Positions 12,444-23,448 of a DNA stretch of 64,000 nucleotides are shown here, piece after piece. The notes under the pieces are model-generated. The model worked only from the letters and a program-made list of their open reading frames with translations, made no database searches and was not told where the DNA came from. Numbering within the stretch: the stretch's first letter is position 1; each line of letters opens with the position of its first letter. The stretch covers positions 37,190,401-37,254,400 of the forward strand of contig OZ034970.1 in the NCBI GenBank assembly GCA_964030785.1, in the 5' to 3' direction. A program made the position numbers and the translations under genes. The stretch is from Siderastrea siderea (Eukaryota; Cnidaria; Anthozoa; Scleractinia; Rhizangiidae).

Positions 12444-12714
12444 CATCTAAGAGTCGCGGAATCCAGGACAATCTTAAAGCTTTAAGAGCCATTTTTATAC
12501 CTAATCGCACCTTTTTTGGTACGCTTCGGCAGCATATCAAGCTCATTTGGTCTCACCATGGGTATTTTGGCTCGACTGCGTCTCGCCAAAATACGAACCA
12601 TGGCTCGACCAAACTCGCCTGATATGCCGCCGAAGCATACCAAAAAGGTACGATTAGGTATAAAAATGGCTCTTAAAGCTTTAACATTGTCCTGGATTCC
12701 GCGACTCTTAGATG
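12444..12714. repeat. 271-bp inverted duplication including LINE coding sequence
   Basis: Arms of about 130 bp (12444-12573 and 12585-12714) are near-perfect inverted copies around an 11- to 13-bp loop. The outer half of the right arm is LINE coding sequence (ALKALTLSWIPRLL), so the left arm is a mirrored copy of part of the LINE. The inner half resembles a small hairpin MITE. A plain insertion would not mirror its host sequence. Confidence 0.75.
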
Positions 12715-13001
12715 AGAGGGAAGGCCCTTGGATATCTGATCTCAAATACAACTTAAAAAATTATGGAGGGTGTTTTCTTTTTAGATGCAATTATGATGTC
12801 AATGACCTTGATTTAAGCGATAGTAACTTTTACTTAGAGCTCCTTAGGTGGACAGGTGGGCGGAATTTAGAAGTTCCTTTTCCGATGTTAATTATTCCCA
12901 AAATGTTGTCTGGAATAATAAGGACATAAGGATAAATAACAGACCAGTGTTTTATAAAATGTTCTTTGATAAGGGCATAATTTATTTGAATGATTTACAG
13001 T
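12660..13001 (+). pseudogene. LINE ORF2, connector between RT and C-terminal domain
   Basis: Continuation of the LINE protein broken at 7816. It holds the segment after the RT thumb, with KALTLSWIPRLL, GGCFLFRCNYD, then after a frame change near 12850-12870 VVWNNKDIRINNRPVFYK and GIIYLNDLQF, a pattern typical of Tx1/L1-like ORF2. About 35-45 residues are missing between the RT part ending at 7816 and this piece. It is cut at 13001 by a TTAA-flanked DNA element. Confidence 0.8.
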
Positions 13002-13005
13002 TTAA

Positions 13006-14068
13006 AGAGCCAGTGTCACCCAAAGTGCTTTGCGCGCTGAGGTACATTTTTCATATATGAAAAATGCGCCATTGTCTTGATTGTCGTGCAGTCTGAGTTG
13101 TATCTTCTTCCATCGCTGCCGTTAGCGATACGAAAGCACTAGTGTGAATTTTGACTTCACATTTTAAGTGTCGGCGTATCGATTTCGTTGTATATTTCCG
13201 AATTCCGAAGTGTTTTCGCGGTGGAGAAGGAGATCTTTAAATTGAATGCCTCGTAGGGTTCAGGAAAGTTGAGGCGAAGGCCGAGTCTTACGGGCTCTGG
13301 CAAAGTTGTACGGCTGAAGGAGTCCGTGTATCAGTAGCAGAGGGAAAGAAAAACATCTACGGGTTCCAGCAATAGTACTGACACTGTGTTTGCCGAAATA
13401 GTGCTACATTCGTTACCGAATGAAAACAGAAGGAACGTTGATTTACCACAAAATAACAGTAGCTACGGGCTTGCTCCAAAATAATGCTTATGGTAATGAG
13501 CTTGTGCTGTTTTGCTTAATTATTCCTTGTGCTCACTGTCTGTTTATGTTTTATTTTTACAAAAAGTGTAAGTGGCTATTCTGGTTTTGCGTCCATCGAC
13601 ATCGGTCGATGCGATCGATCGCGCAATCAATCGCACAATCAATCGATCGGATTGTAATAGATCCATGTATACGCATTGAATGCAAAGATCTTGAGTAGTT
13701 TTCTCCAGTGACATCTAGTGTTGAAGACGTCAATATTCTTGCTACTTGTTTTTGTCTTATTATTTTTATATCGAGTGGAAGTGGCTACTCTGGTCTTACG
13801 TCCATCGAGATCGATCGATTGATCGATCAATCAATCGGTTGTTAGAAAAGCTCCATACGCGTTGACTACAAAGTCAGATCTAGAGTTTTTTCTCCGGTAA
13901 CATCTAGCAATGAAGATATTACTATTTTGAGAGGCTACTACTGTAAATATCAGCTTGTTGAAAGGCCAGTGCAGCAGGGTATAATGTGCAAAACGTCCGG
14001 CAAACGCGCTAGCCAAACTTCAAAACAAAAACACAACCGCGCAAAGCACCTTGGGTGACACTGGCTCT
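13006..14068. mobile_element. 1.06-kb non-autonomous DNA transposon with TTAA target duplication
   Basis: 31-bp inverted termini start AGAGCCAGTGTCACCC (13006-13036) and match 14038-14068 with one mismatch. TTAA lies directly outside both ends (13002-13005 and 14069-14072). TTAA duplication is the hallmark of piggyBac and Kolobok superfamilies; the termini do not settle which. The interior has no transposase. It contains two diverged tandem units of about 180 bp (about 13570-13740 and 13760-13930) with ATCGATCG-rich cores. Removing the element and one TTAA restores the LINE reading frame across the junction. Confidence 0.85.
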
Positions 14069-14072
14069 TTAA

Positions 14073-14841
14073 TATTGATAATGTACGTTCTTTTGAGTCC
14101 TTTAAACAAAAAGGTCTTAATACTAATTTCCTTACATGGACAGCATTGAGGTCTGCTATCATAAATATGAATTTAAAAAATTCTTCCAATCTCCTAACAG
14201 TGGGAAAATTCGATCCTATGAATTTTGAGTATAATGCTAAAGGTTTTAATGTATATACGGCAAAGTGCAAACAATTCTATTCAATGATGATATCAACTAA
14301 AGCGAAAACTCCGAATAGCTTTAAAAGGTTGATAGCTGATTTTAAACTCTCAAATCCACAAGATGCTTTTTCTATTCCGTATCTATCTGCAAGCGAAACG
14401 TATGTTTGGTCTTTTCAATATAGATTGTTGAATTTCATTTTGTTCACAAATGATAAACTATTCAAAATAGGTTTAAGCGATTCAGATAAGTGCTCATTTT
14501 GTGGAACCTATACGGAAGATTTGTACCACCTCTTCTTTAACTGCTCCTTTGTGCAGGTGTTCTGGAATAGTTTTACAGTCTGGTGGTCTGGTATAAGTGG
14601 TGAAAATTTATCTTTGTCTTTAAAAGACATCATAATTGGCTTTCTTCAGAGGAACGATTTATTAAATTATTTGATAATTCTTGGTAAGATAACTATCTGG
14701 GAGAGTAGAAAAAATAAGTACCTTCCAAAATTTAGATTGTTTCTGCACAAGGTTGAAGCTAAACAAGAAGTTGAAAAGTTAATTGCTATTAAGAACCGAA
14801 AGCTTCGCAATTTTTATACAAGATGGGAGCTTCTGTTGTAA
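14073..14841 (+). pseudogene. LINE ORF2, C-terminal zinc-binding domain
   Basis: The last part of the LINE ORF2, open to its natural stop. It includes a C-x2-C-x7-H-x4-C cluster (CSFCGTYTEDLYHLFFNC) of the zf-RVT type found at the C-terminus of L1/Tx1-like proteins, then a basic, helical tail ending FYTRWELLL. The frame is undamaged in this segment, unlike the 5' pieces, and continues directly from 12660-13001 once the TTAA element is ignored. Confidence 0.88.
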
Positions 14842-15178
14842 TGTTATATTAGTCTACTACAAGGAAAAAATGGTAAATTAAGTTTTTAATATTTTTTTGC
14901 GCTAGGAAGTTGCTATTTAATCTTGTAAGGGAATTAATTGGGCATCTGCATGGTTTGTATGTGTCACTGTGTAGGGCAAACAAAAAAAAAGTATTATTAT
15001 CGTATCTATTAAGTGCAATTAGAATAGAGTATTGTAAGTGGAGTAATGCAAGTGTTATACTATAACTAGCGCTCTTGTGTAGGATTTGTAATGTAAGTAG
15101 TGTTTTGTTTCATACCGTTATGTAAGTAATGTAACGTGTACGTGTCTTGCAATAAAAAAACTATTAGGCGAAAAAAAA
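14842..15178 (+). other. LINE 3' untranslated region and A-rich end
   Basis: Sequence after the ORF2 stop, ending in a polyadenylation-like AATAAA near 15153 and an A-rich run at 15168-15178, as expected for a LINE 3' end. I see no further coding capacity. Confidence 0.6.
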
Positions 15179-15314
15179 AGACATTCGCAACGTTGGATAA
15201 CTAGGAAGAAAAGATGTCACAGGCGTCACCTGAGCCGCAGTCCACGATCTCTGTCCGTCGGCTCAAAGGTTAAAGCAAACACAATTAATGTAACAGTTCC
15301 ATTTCATGAAAATA

Positions 15315-15460
15315 GACTGGTTTTACTTAACCCGTGAAATAGTAACTAAACTTTCAAATACTATTACACACTAATTCCATTGATTTCTTTTGTTTAGTTT
15401 GGACTATTACTCATTAATCTGTTGGATGTCGATTTACGGGTTAAATAAAATCACCTAGTC
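15315..15460. mobile_element. small MITE, copy 2 of the 4575-4715 family
   Basis: The termini GACTGGTTTTACTTAACCC and GGTTAAATAAAATCACC are inverted. The core TTTAGTTTGGACTATTAC matches copy 1 at 4575-4715. TA precedes the left end. The two copies have diverged by several bases, so they are not recent sisters. Confidence 0.55.
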
Positions 15461-15483
15461 ATACAAATGGGACTCAGTCTTAA

Positions 15484-17408
15484 GGTGGCTCGATCGGGTT
15501 TTTGAGTGACGATACCTCTTAACTTTGAGCAACTAGCGTACCACAGTGAACAACCCAATAGAAAATCGATCGTTACTGCTGACCTAGAGAAAGATGAAAG
15601 TTTTAAATGAGGTAAGTTTGATCGAAATCGGAGTTACCATAGCAACGTAATGACGTCATCCCCCATTTTACATGAGAGCCAATTATTTGTCACCAAGAGA
15701 TAATTCTGGAAAGCGCTCGACTGGATCTTCGACCTGACATATTTGTATTCACGTCTGCAAAATTTGAAGAATTTCTATGAGAGCGTTTTCGAGAAATTTT
15801 CGGGTGAAGTTTTAGGGTGTTAAAAAACAACAAAAACAAAACAATTTTGATCTGTTATTGAAAAGTATGCCCACAAAGGTTTGATGAAATAACATTTTGA
15901 TTTTAAATGAATGTTATATCATCTAATTGCTTTGTGTGAAAATTTCAGGGAAATCGTTCCATTTGATTTTTAGAAACGTTGGCTTGAATATGAACTTGTT
16001 TAGTGTGTTACGCGGCTTTTTTATCAAAAATTGACATTACACTTATTAAAATGGTTATGAATTAAAAAGCGTTAGATGAATTTTTTTATATCTTTGTCCT
16101 CAAGGAGAATAATCAATATTCAATACAATCCCAGCGTTTCAAATTCATTGAAACGTTATAAAGCTGTCAATTTTGAGCCAAAACTCAGGAAAATATTGGA
16201 CTGATTTTCACGCCAGTAGCTTGTTGCTCTCATTATGCATCTCCATTGTTTTGAATCGGCGTGCAATTGTAAATTTCACTACACCATGAATTCAAATAAC
16301 GCTTGGTTGCTTTCCGAAGATGTTCCGAAAGCGTGCTGAGACTGGGATAAGATTGGGGGAGACCCACGTCTACTGACCTGTTTAAATTTTTCGTTGACTC
16401 CTTGCCATAAAAATTTATCTGGAACACTGACTGAGCACAGCAGGTTTCCGTTTGCACTCACTGCTAACCGAAGTTTGCGCTTACTGCTAACCTTGAGGTT
16501 CGCACTCACTGCTGTCAGCCTGTCCATTGTTATTGTAATGCTGACCTGATACATTAGCACGTTTTTCGGAACATATTCGGAAAGCAATCAAGCGTTATAT
16601 GAATTCATGATGTACTGAAATTTACAATTGCACGCCTATTCGAAACAATGGAGATGCATAATAAGAGCAACAAGCCACTGGCGTAAAATTCAGTCCAATA
16701 ATTTCCTGAGTTTAGGCTTTAAATTGATAGCCTTACAACGTTTCAATGAGTTTGAGACTCGGGGATTGTATTGAATATTGATTATTCTCCTTGAAAGCAA
16801 AGTTTTAAAAAAATTCATCTACCGCTTTTTAATTCATAATCATTTTAATAAGTGTAGGGTCGATTTTTGATAAAAAAGCCGCGTAACACACTAAACCAGT
16901 TCATATTCAAGCCAACGTTTCTAAAAATCAAATGGAACGATTTCCCCGAAATTTTCACATAAAGCAATTAGATGACATAACATTCATTTAAACCAAAATG
17001 TTGTTTCATCAAGTCGCTGTGGACATACTTTTCAATAACAGTTCAAAATTGTTTTGTTTTTGTTGTTTTTTAACACCTTAAAACTTCACCCTAAAATTTC
17101 TCGAAAACTCTCTCATAGAAATTCTTCAAATTTTGTAGACGTGAAGACAAATATGTCAGGTCGAAGATCCAGTCCAGCGCTTCCCAGAATTGTCTCTTGG
17201 TGACAAGTAGTTAGCTCTCATGTAAAACGGGGGATGACGTCATGACGTTGCTATGGTAACTCCGATTTCGATGAAACGTACCTCATGTAAAACTTTCATC
17301 TTTTTCTAGGACAGCAGTAACGATCGATTTTCTATTGGGTTGTTCACTGTGGTACACTAGTTGCTTAAAGTTGAGAGGTATCGTCACTCAAAAACTCGAT
17401 CGAGCCAC
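15484..17408. mobile_element. 1.9-kb TTAA-flanked fold-back transposon
   Basis: Arms 15484-16330 and about 16563-17408 are inverted copies of roughly 847 bp, starting GGTGGCTCGATCG and ending CGATCGAGCCACC. TTAA abuts both ends (15480-15483 and 17409-17412). The 232-bp spacer holds three imperfect tandem copies of a unit of about 23 bp ending CACTGCT or TACTGCT (about 16449-16518). No transposase is visible. The terminal GGTGGCTC is shared with the smaller element at 28325-28949, suggesting one family, piggyBac- or Kolobok-like by target site. Confidence 0.82.
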
Positions 17409-17449
17409 CTTAACTTGCAGTATGGAACCACAAGGAAGTTGTCGCAAAT

Positions 17450-17600
17450 ACAGTAGAATCCCGATTTTTCGAACCTCCAGGGGAAATGGAAATTTCTTCG
17501 AGAAATCGGGGGTAAAATTACAGAGGGAAACGAAAATTGGTTCTAGAGATCGGGAGTTTCGACAAACCGAGGGTTCCACCCGGTGATCGGGATTCTACTG
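17450..17600. mobile_element. 151-bp Tigger/pogo-like MITE
   Basis: The termini are CAGTAGAATCCCGAT and ATCGGGATTCTACTG, with TA on both sides (17448-17449 and 17601-17602). CAGT ends with TA duplication are characteristic of the pogo/Tigger branch of Tc1/mariner. No coding potential. It lies 38 bp beyond the TTAA duplication of the 1.9-kb fold-back element. Confidence 0.8.
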
Positions 17601-17706
17601 TAATGTTGTCATTAACTACTGAACGTAACAAATGAATGTTGATTATCGTCACGCGCCTTTGCACTAAAAGAATTCGCGCTGACCTTTTGATGTCACTGAT
17701 CACCGG

Positions 17707-18636
17707 TTAGTCTGAAGACAAAATACTATTGTAGTAAGCCTTTCCAGCGGGTCTAAGATATGGTAACATTTTTTCTAAGTCCTGACAGGTTTTCTCATTT
17801 GGTTTGATGGAAACGGTACTTAAGGCGGAGAGGTCTTCTTCGCGGAAGCGAGTTCGTTCTAAAGTTCGTCTTCTAAAGTCCACTTCGATAGGTTGTTCTC
17901 GATCATCTAGCGTCTTTCTTAGCCAAATGCAGTTGGGGTGCCTGAATGTTTTGACGATCCCGTCCGTAGGATCAACACGCTCGCCTATCCGGAAATTAAA
18001 ATACATGGTGTCGCTAAATCAGTAGGCCTGATTGAAAATGTCTTTCCTCCTTACTCTGTAAGTCTTACGAAGCCACGTGACGTAACTTTTGAACGCTGAT
18101 TGCGGTGGGAGAATCCAGGTTAGTTTTGGAAACAAAGAACTGTTGTTTATTGTCTCTGTGTAGTCCACAGGTGTTTCTAGATGTTCTGCATTTCTGAACA
18201 AGCCTTCCGCTAAGCCACCATCGCGATCTACGGCGCCAAAGGAATGGCCTGCTTCGAGGAACTTGTAATCGATTCTCTCACGGAATCCACTCGCAACGAG
18301 GTAGTCAAAATAAAAAACGACCGTGTGATTCTTGTTCTGGGACCTTGTGTTGTTAGCCCAAAATATGTTCCACTTGAGATTGTTGGATTCTGTCTGACGT
18401 AGATGTAAATCGAGGCAGGATACACGAGTTTCTGGGTTTTTCTCAGCCGTGCATTCGCTCCAAGCATATGTCGTCCCTTTGTTCGCTTCTGCACTGTGGA
18501 TCCCAAAAGCATACAATTTAATCTTTCGCAAGTAGTACGTTTGTTGGGCAGCCAGCTTAGGAATCATTACATTCTTGTGGAAATCCATTTGAAACACTGA
18601 CACCCCATTAGTTGGCTCATTTGACACCCGTGACAT
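17707..18636 (-). pseudogene. C-terminal half of a DUF7869-type transposase-like protein
   Basis: A minus-strand frame of about 310 codons with one in-frame TGA at 18019-18021 separating ORFs of 205 and 99 codons. Recognisable segments are MDFHKNVMIPKL, then NNTRSQNKNHTVVFYFDYL (the family's D/N-x-x-x-QNKN motif), AGHSFGAVDRDGG, and near the end KMLPYLRPAGKAYYNSI. This order matches proteins with the DUF7869 domain, which are abundant in cnidarians and some insects and are probably transposon-derived. The first of the usual acidic residues before QNKN is Asn here. The frame lacks the N-terminal half, which lies divergently at 18836-21368. It is either an inverted piece of the same gene or a separate divergent transcript. 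Confidence 0.7.
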
Positions 18637-18835
18637 CTTTTCTTCCTCGGGTTACCGTTGTTAACGTTCAAGCTTTAATTTCTAAGTCGCACGCGTAGCT
18701 TTCTGCGTCTCGCGCGAGTGAACAAACCATTTGTAACTAGTGCGCGCACGGCAACAGCAATTACAACGCGTGCGGTTTTGAAACGTCATCTTTTTTCTGC
18801 TACGTACGTCCGTCGAATCTTTTTTCGTCGTCGTT
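18637..18835. promoter_or_regulatory. possible bidirectional promoter between the transposase halves
   Basis: A 199-bp gap between two divergent start codons. It is noticeably richer in CpG (repeated CGCGCG- and GCGCAC-type words) than the AT-rich surroundings. I see no TATA box. The promoter role is inferred only from position and composition. Confidence 0.25.
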
Positions 18836-19378
18836 ATGGATCAAGGTTTTCACTATAAGTTCGAGAAACAAAAAGTGGTTTCCCACCGGGAGAGAAAACG
18901 AGCAGACGAACTTGCAACGCGCCGGCGCCGAGAGCCTATTCTTAAAGTAATCAAAAAGAAAATAAGAACAAGGAAAAACAGACCATTTCGATTTGTTCGT
19001 GAAATGCGGTTGGAATGTTGCAGTACCACCTGTCTGTTGAATATTGGAATAGACGTTGTAATGCAGACAAGAAACGATTTCGACCGCATGGCTTATCAAG
19101 CACAGAACGAACATTTGGCCGCCCGTATAGAAACCACGAATGCGAGAAGGCAGAACCGAGTGGATAATCCTAGAACTGTGATCCTATATTACACCACTGG
19201 AAGCGCGAACCAGAAACTACAAATATGTAAAAGAACATTTATGAAGATTTACGGAGTCGGAAAGAAACGACTTAGAGTGTTGCTTAAAAAGCGGAGGCCA
19301 TTCAGTGGAGCTGTAGAAAAAGATAGACGAGTCTTACAGAGTAATCAAAAACGCTTGAGCCCTCGACTGAAAGCAGAG
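18836..19378 (+). CDS. N-terminal exon 1 of a DUF7869-type transposase-like gene
   Basis: 181 codons from an ATG, with a strongly basic start. It contains LQICKRTFMKIYGVGKKRLRVLLKK, here cited for its pattern: a Cys-lys hydrophobic segment followed by a 'GVGKKR' helix typical of the N-terminal part of DUF7869 proteins. It ends GCAGAG followed by GTATGT, a good splice donor, in phase 0. The matching acceptor is at 20971-20972. No internal stops. Confidence 0.6.
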
Positions 19379-19997
19379 GTATGTTAACTTCTCCCGACAG
19401 ATCTTTTTAACTATGATATTGTTAAGAGAATCTTTTCTTGTTGTCAATTTTGCAAGGCGCTATTGAATAGCGATAGAAATAGCGCTATAAATTTTCACGG
19501 TCTGCACTTTCATCCCCTAAAACTTGCTACCAATGAGCGCTCGAGAATGCAGTCAGTTATTGTAAAAACTGTAATGGTACGGGCTCCATGCAGGAAGATT
19601 GTTCTGAGTCAATTGTAAACAAGGAGCCCAAAATGTGAGCACTATTAACAAATTTTTCATTCTTTCGTATAATCCAATTAGAAGGTGACTTCTGATTGGA
19701 CCGTGAATGCAGGAAAGAATGCGAATCAAAAGCGGCCACCTTTTTCGGCTTCTCGATAGACCATATTCGTATTCTCGTTGTAGAACTGTAACTAGCTTGC
19801 AATTGAAGCCGATGCACATGAAGCTCTTTTTAATGATATTCCTCCGCATTAGCGTCCATTGCACGCTAGTTCCAGTTGAATACGGAGAATACGAGGGAGG
19901 GCAGTGAGGGGGTTATTTGTTGGACTTTTAGCATGGCTGTGAATCAGATGAGGGGGGCGCATTGAAATTGCTCTTTATGAGGCCGGCTTGATTGAGC

Positions 19998-20028
<31 letters not shown>

Positions 20029-20401
20029 AACACATGACTCACAATAACAAAATTTAATTTAATTTAATTCAAATATTTTTATAGCGCCAAAGCACTATTT
20101 GTCCTGGGCGCTTTACATAACTAATCATAACTATAACAAAATTCTCGAATGTGATTGGCTATCACCAGCCATGATTTGAGCATTAATAGGACAGTTGGAC
20201 AGTATAATTGGACAGTGTACGCGTCATGCCTAAGTAATTGGACAGTACGCGTCAGAGCGCGCGCGCTAATGGATCAGTTACACTTGAATAAGTTCTTTTT
20301 ACGTATCGTGAAACTGTTGTCAATTCCTTCTCCAGTACGTTTTCTCCCTTTTCTTTTGCTAATTTTGTTATAGATATGATTAATTGGTAACAGGACTTCG
20401 T

Positions 20402-20432
<31 letters not shown>

Positions 20433-20972
20433 GATTAAACAAATCGGACTCCCGCTACGCGGTCGTCCGATTTCGTTAATCACTCGTATGATTACAGACC
20501 GAATTGGACTCCACTCAGTCCTATTACCATTATTAATTAAATTACAATAGGTATAAAACTACTAAATTACAAGATTTATAAAACTATCACAGTTGATTAC
20601 AGAAGGAAAAACTAATTAAAAAGAAAATTTGCATGCAGGTCTCAACTAAAAATATAAATATTCTACAAGTTATACGCCTGCTTGAAAAGGTGCGTTTTCA
20701 AAGCCTAGTTAAAACTATTTCATATATTTCCTGACTTCATAATCTCTAGAGGTAAAGTATTCCATAAATTCGGGCCAGCTACAGAAAACGCACGATCGCC
20801 GTAAAACATAATTTAAATTAAATTTAGTTTACAAAACATATTTAAATTTAGTTACAGCACCAACAAAAGAATGAGGAAAACACAATACACACACAGTAAA
20901 GGGACAGCACGTTTCTTGTTGTGTTTTGATCGATTGAGCTTATTGTTGTACCCATTTCCTTTCCTCGCTCAG
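19379..20972 (+). other. predicted intron with repeat insertions
   Basis: Bounded by GTATGT and a pyrimidine-rich TTCCTCGCTCAG. It holds a (TTA)n run near 19998-20025, a repeat-like AT-rich block with GGGCGCTTTACATAA near 20110-20120, and a hairpin element at 20388-20526. Splicing is predicted only from consensus sites and frame. Confidence 0.5.
20388..20526. mobile_element. 139-bp hairpin MITE
   Basis: Inverted arms share GTCCAATTCGGTCTGTAATC and its complement, with a second paired block AAATCGGAC/GTCCGATTT near the centre. It would fold into a nearly complete hairpin. Outer bases are GGACT and AGTCC. A target duplication is not clear. Confidence 0.6.
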
Positions 20973-21368
20973 GTTGTAGAACACATCTGGTCATATGAGC
21001 CGGAACAATCACATTACACGCGACATAAGGCACCAGAGAAGAGATATCTGGTGCCATCCCTGAATTTGACCAAGATCTACAACGATTTTTTAAAACTAAA
21101 AGGTCATGTTTTAGGGACAGCTGCCAAGCCTCCCCTCAGTATAAGTTCTTTTAGAAAGATTTTCTTCAGTTATAATCTAAGCTTCCGAAAACCCAGAAAA
21201 GATACTTGTGGAAAATGCGACAGCATAAAAATGGTAATAAACCATTCTACCAGCGCAGAAGAAGTCGCCGAAACAAGGACTCTTCAAGAAATGCATTGGC
21301 AAGACGTTCAAAAACACTACGATGAGAACTACTTTGATTTCAACGTCCTAATACAGAGACGGCCTTGA
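20973..21368 (+). CDS. exon 2 of the DUF7869-type transposase-like gene
   Basis: About 131 codons after a phase-0 acceptor. It contains HIWSYEPEQSHYTR, YLVPSLNLTKIYNDF, and FRKIFFSYNLSFRKPRKDTC-type sequence with a CxxC (DTCGKC), the signature middle segment of DUF7869 proteins. The frame stops at 21366-21368, just where the DUF7869 core should begin; that core is found inverted at 17707-18636. The gene is therefore truncated, rearranged, or spliced on to something outside what I can recognise. Confidence 0.6.
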   Translation, partial: VVEHIWSYEPEQSHYTRHKAPEKRYLVPSLNLTKIYNDFLKLKGHVLGTAAKPPLSISSFRKIFFSYNLSFRKPRKDTCGKCDSIKMVINHSTSAEEVAETRTLQEMHWQDVQKHYDENYFDFNVLIQRRP

Positions 21369-22215
21369 TTGGAAACTGCCCCCAACGTGGAGACACGAAC
21401 AGTCGTGACCCACTGAAGCAGCAACTATTTACTAAAGCGTCAGAGATCGGACATGTGTTTATGCGATTGCTATGTAAAACTTAGCTTTGTGCTGAATGTT
21501 ACTTTTAAAATTCTGCTGCAGATGAACTTTTGTCCCAAGTGATAAAGGACTAAGAAAGGCTATGCACTAAAAAAAGTATGGGCTTAAGCGTATGGCTGTT
21601 TGAGAAGTTGCTCGGAATTTCACAAACAGGTTGCTCGAAATTTGTCAAAAAGTTGCTCAAAAAATCCTGGATGTTGCTTTCTTTTTCACAAAAAAAATAA
21701 TAATAATAAATAAAAAAAGTTGGAGACCGCGTTTTCCATGAGTGAGTAGTCAACGAGGCACAGCCCAGTTGACTATTGTTAACGGAGAACTCGGGCTCGC
21801 AGACTAATATTTTAGGTAGACATTAAGGAATTGCAGTCTTCAACCAACCATTTAAACAAAAATCAAGAATTTTCCCTTTAAGCGAGTCGTGCTGTACAAG
21901 AGTTGTCTCGTAAAATTCATTTTTGAATAGCAAAGCGCGCAGGGTTTAAAAATAAAATGCAAATGATTATACCCCCCAGGCTCAGACAACATGAGCGTGT
22001 TCTAAAAGAAATGGAGAAAATCTAGGTGAAGTTCTCTTTTTAAAGAGATGTTTTACGGACACCGGCTGTTTAAGAAAGTGTTTTAGGAAAATCGTCCGCC
22101 ATTCCGGTTTGTTTGTCTGAGTCTTGTCTGAGTCAAGACGTCACTCGCGTGCTTCGCTATTGAACCAAAAAAATGCATACATAATGTGTCTTATGTTTAA
22201 CTACCTGTATTAGTG

Positions 22216-22256
<41 letters not shown>

Positions 22257-23146
22257 CATTTAACTGATTTCGGGTGGTAGGCTATTCCACAAGGACAATG
22301 AACACGGAAGACCAAAACAAAACAATGAAAACCTCTTCTTGGAGACCTATTGAGACAAAAACAAAAATGTTTAAGGGACTTGTTCGAAATTAGCAGGGGG
22401 AGGAGGGGGGTTGAGATTTAAAATTGAGCAATAAAATGATGTACCCTCTTTGTTGATGGGAATGAAATTTGCTGACCCCTTCTGCTTGGCCTCAAACATC
22501 ACGACCCCCCCCCCCCCCCCCCTGCATGTGCACAGATTATACCTCCAATAATGCCATAGCAGGAGCTGTTCTTGTCAGCAATTATACCCTGATTCCCGAT
22601 GGTAATATTGGAGAAGGCCAAACAAATAAAAAAAATCTGAGTTCTAAGCCAAATAAAAGAAAAAAAGGAACAGAAACAAAACAAGAGGACTAAAAAAACA
22701 AGAATGCCGACAAACTGTAAGTTACTAATTGAAACCACTGCACCCCAACATAAGTCATATTTAACAATAAGATTATGAGCTTACGATTTTGGCCGAATCA
22801 ACTACAATCACTTCATAGACATCGATAGTGAATAATGTAATTGTTTTAGTAGAACTCTAACTCATTTTCCTTGAAACAATAATTTTAACCTTTTTTCTAC
22901 AATGTGAACTAGATTAATCTTTCCGCCTTAGCCAAATCGCGTGCTTGGACTAAATTGTCATTTAAAACTTCAGTTCATTCAGTAATCTTGACGTTTTAAA
23001 CTCGTGCGATGGTGAATATTCATGTTTTTTTGTCTTCTTGGGAATTGAATTATCCAACCATATTTCTAAACTTCCTCTGAAACTTCAGAGAAACAAGAAA
23101 ATGTCACCATTCTGTAGACAACCTTCAGCCACTACACACTAATTAA
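21369..23146. other. AT-rich intergenic DNA with microsatellites
   Basis: Contains (ATT)n near 22212-22258, a C-tract near 22506-22521 and a duplicated AATTGCTCG-like patch near 21600-21660. No frame with a recognisable domain. Confidence 0.5.
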
Positions 23147-23448
23147 CAATTAGACGGCGAGCTCGAGGTTTCTATTGGCTGATAGTTGGCAAGGGGCCAA
23201 GCCCCGAGCCAACTATCAAAGTGGATAGAACCGAGAGTGAGCTGTCTAATTGTTTTAGCATAACCTACTGACCGGTCTATTAAACACAGAATATCGCTAG
23301 AATTGATTTATTGAAGCTTTTGGTTGATAAAATTCAGTGAAAATCTGAACGACCGCTCTGAGAGCCGTCTGTTGATCAGTAGACGGCACCTGTGTAGATA
23401 ATCTGATTGTGCAATTAACTAATAGACGGTCAGTGGGTTATGCTAAGA
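23147..23448. mobile_element. two adjacent inverted-repeat elements
   Basis: The first, 23147-23254, is a hairpin from CAATTAGACGGCGAGCTC to GAGCTGTCTAATTG with an inner GATAGTTGGC/GCCAACTATC pair. The second, about 23256-23448, has inverted ends TTAGCATAACC and GGTTATGCTAA with CACTGACCG-type continuation. Both carry TAGACGG-like ends, so they may be related MITEs. Precise ends are uncertain. Confidence 0.5.
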
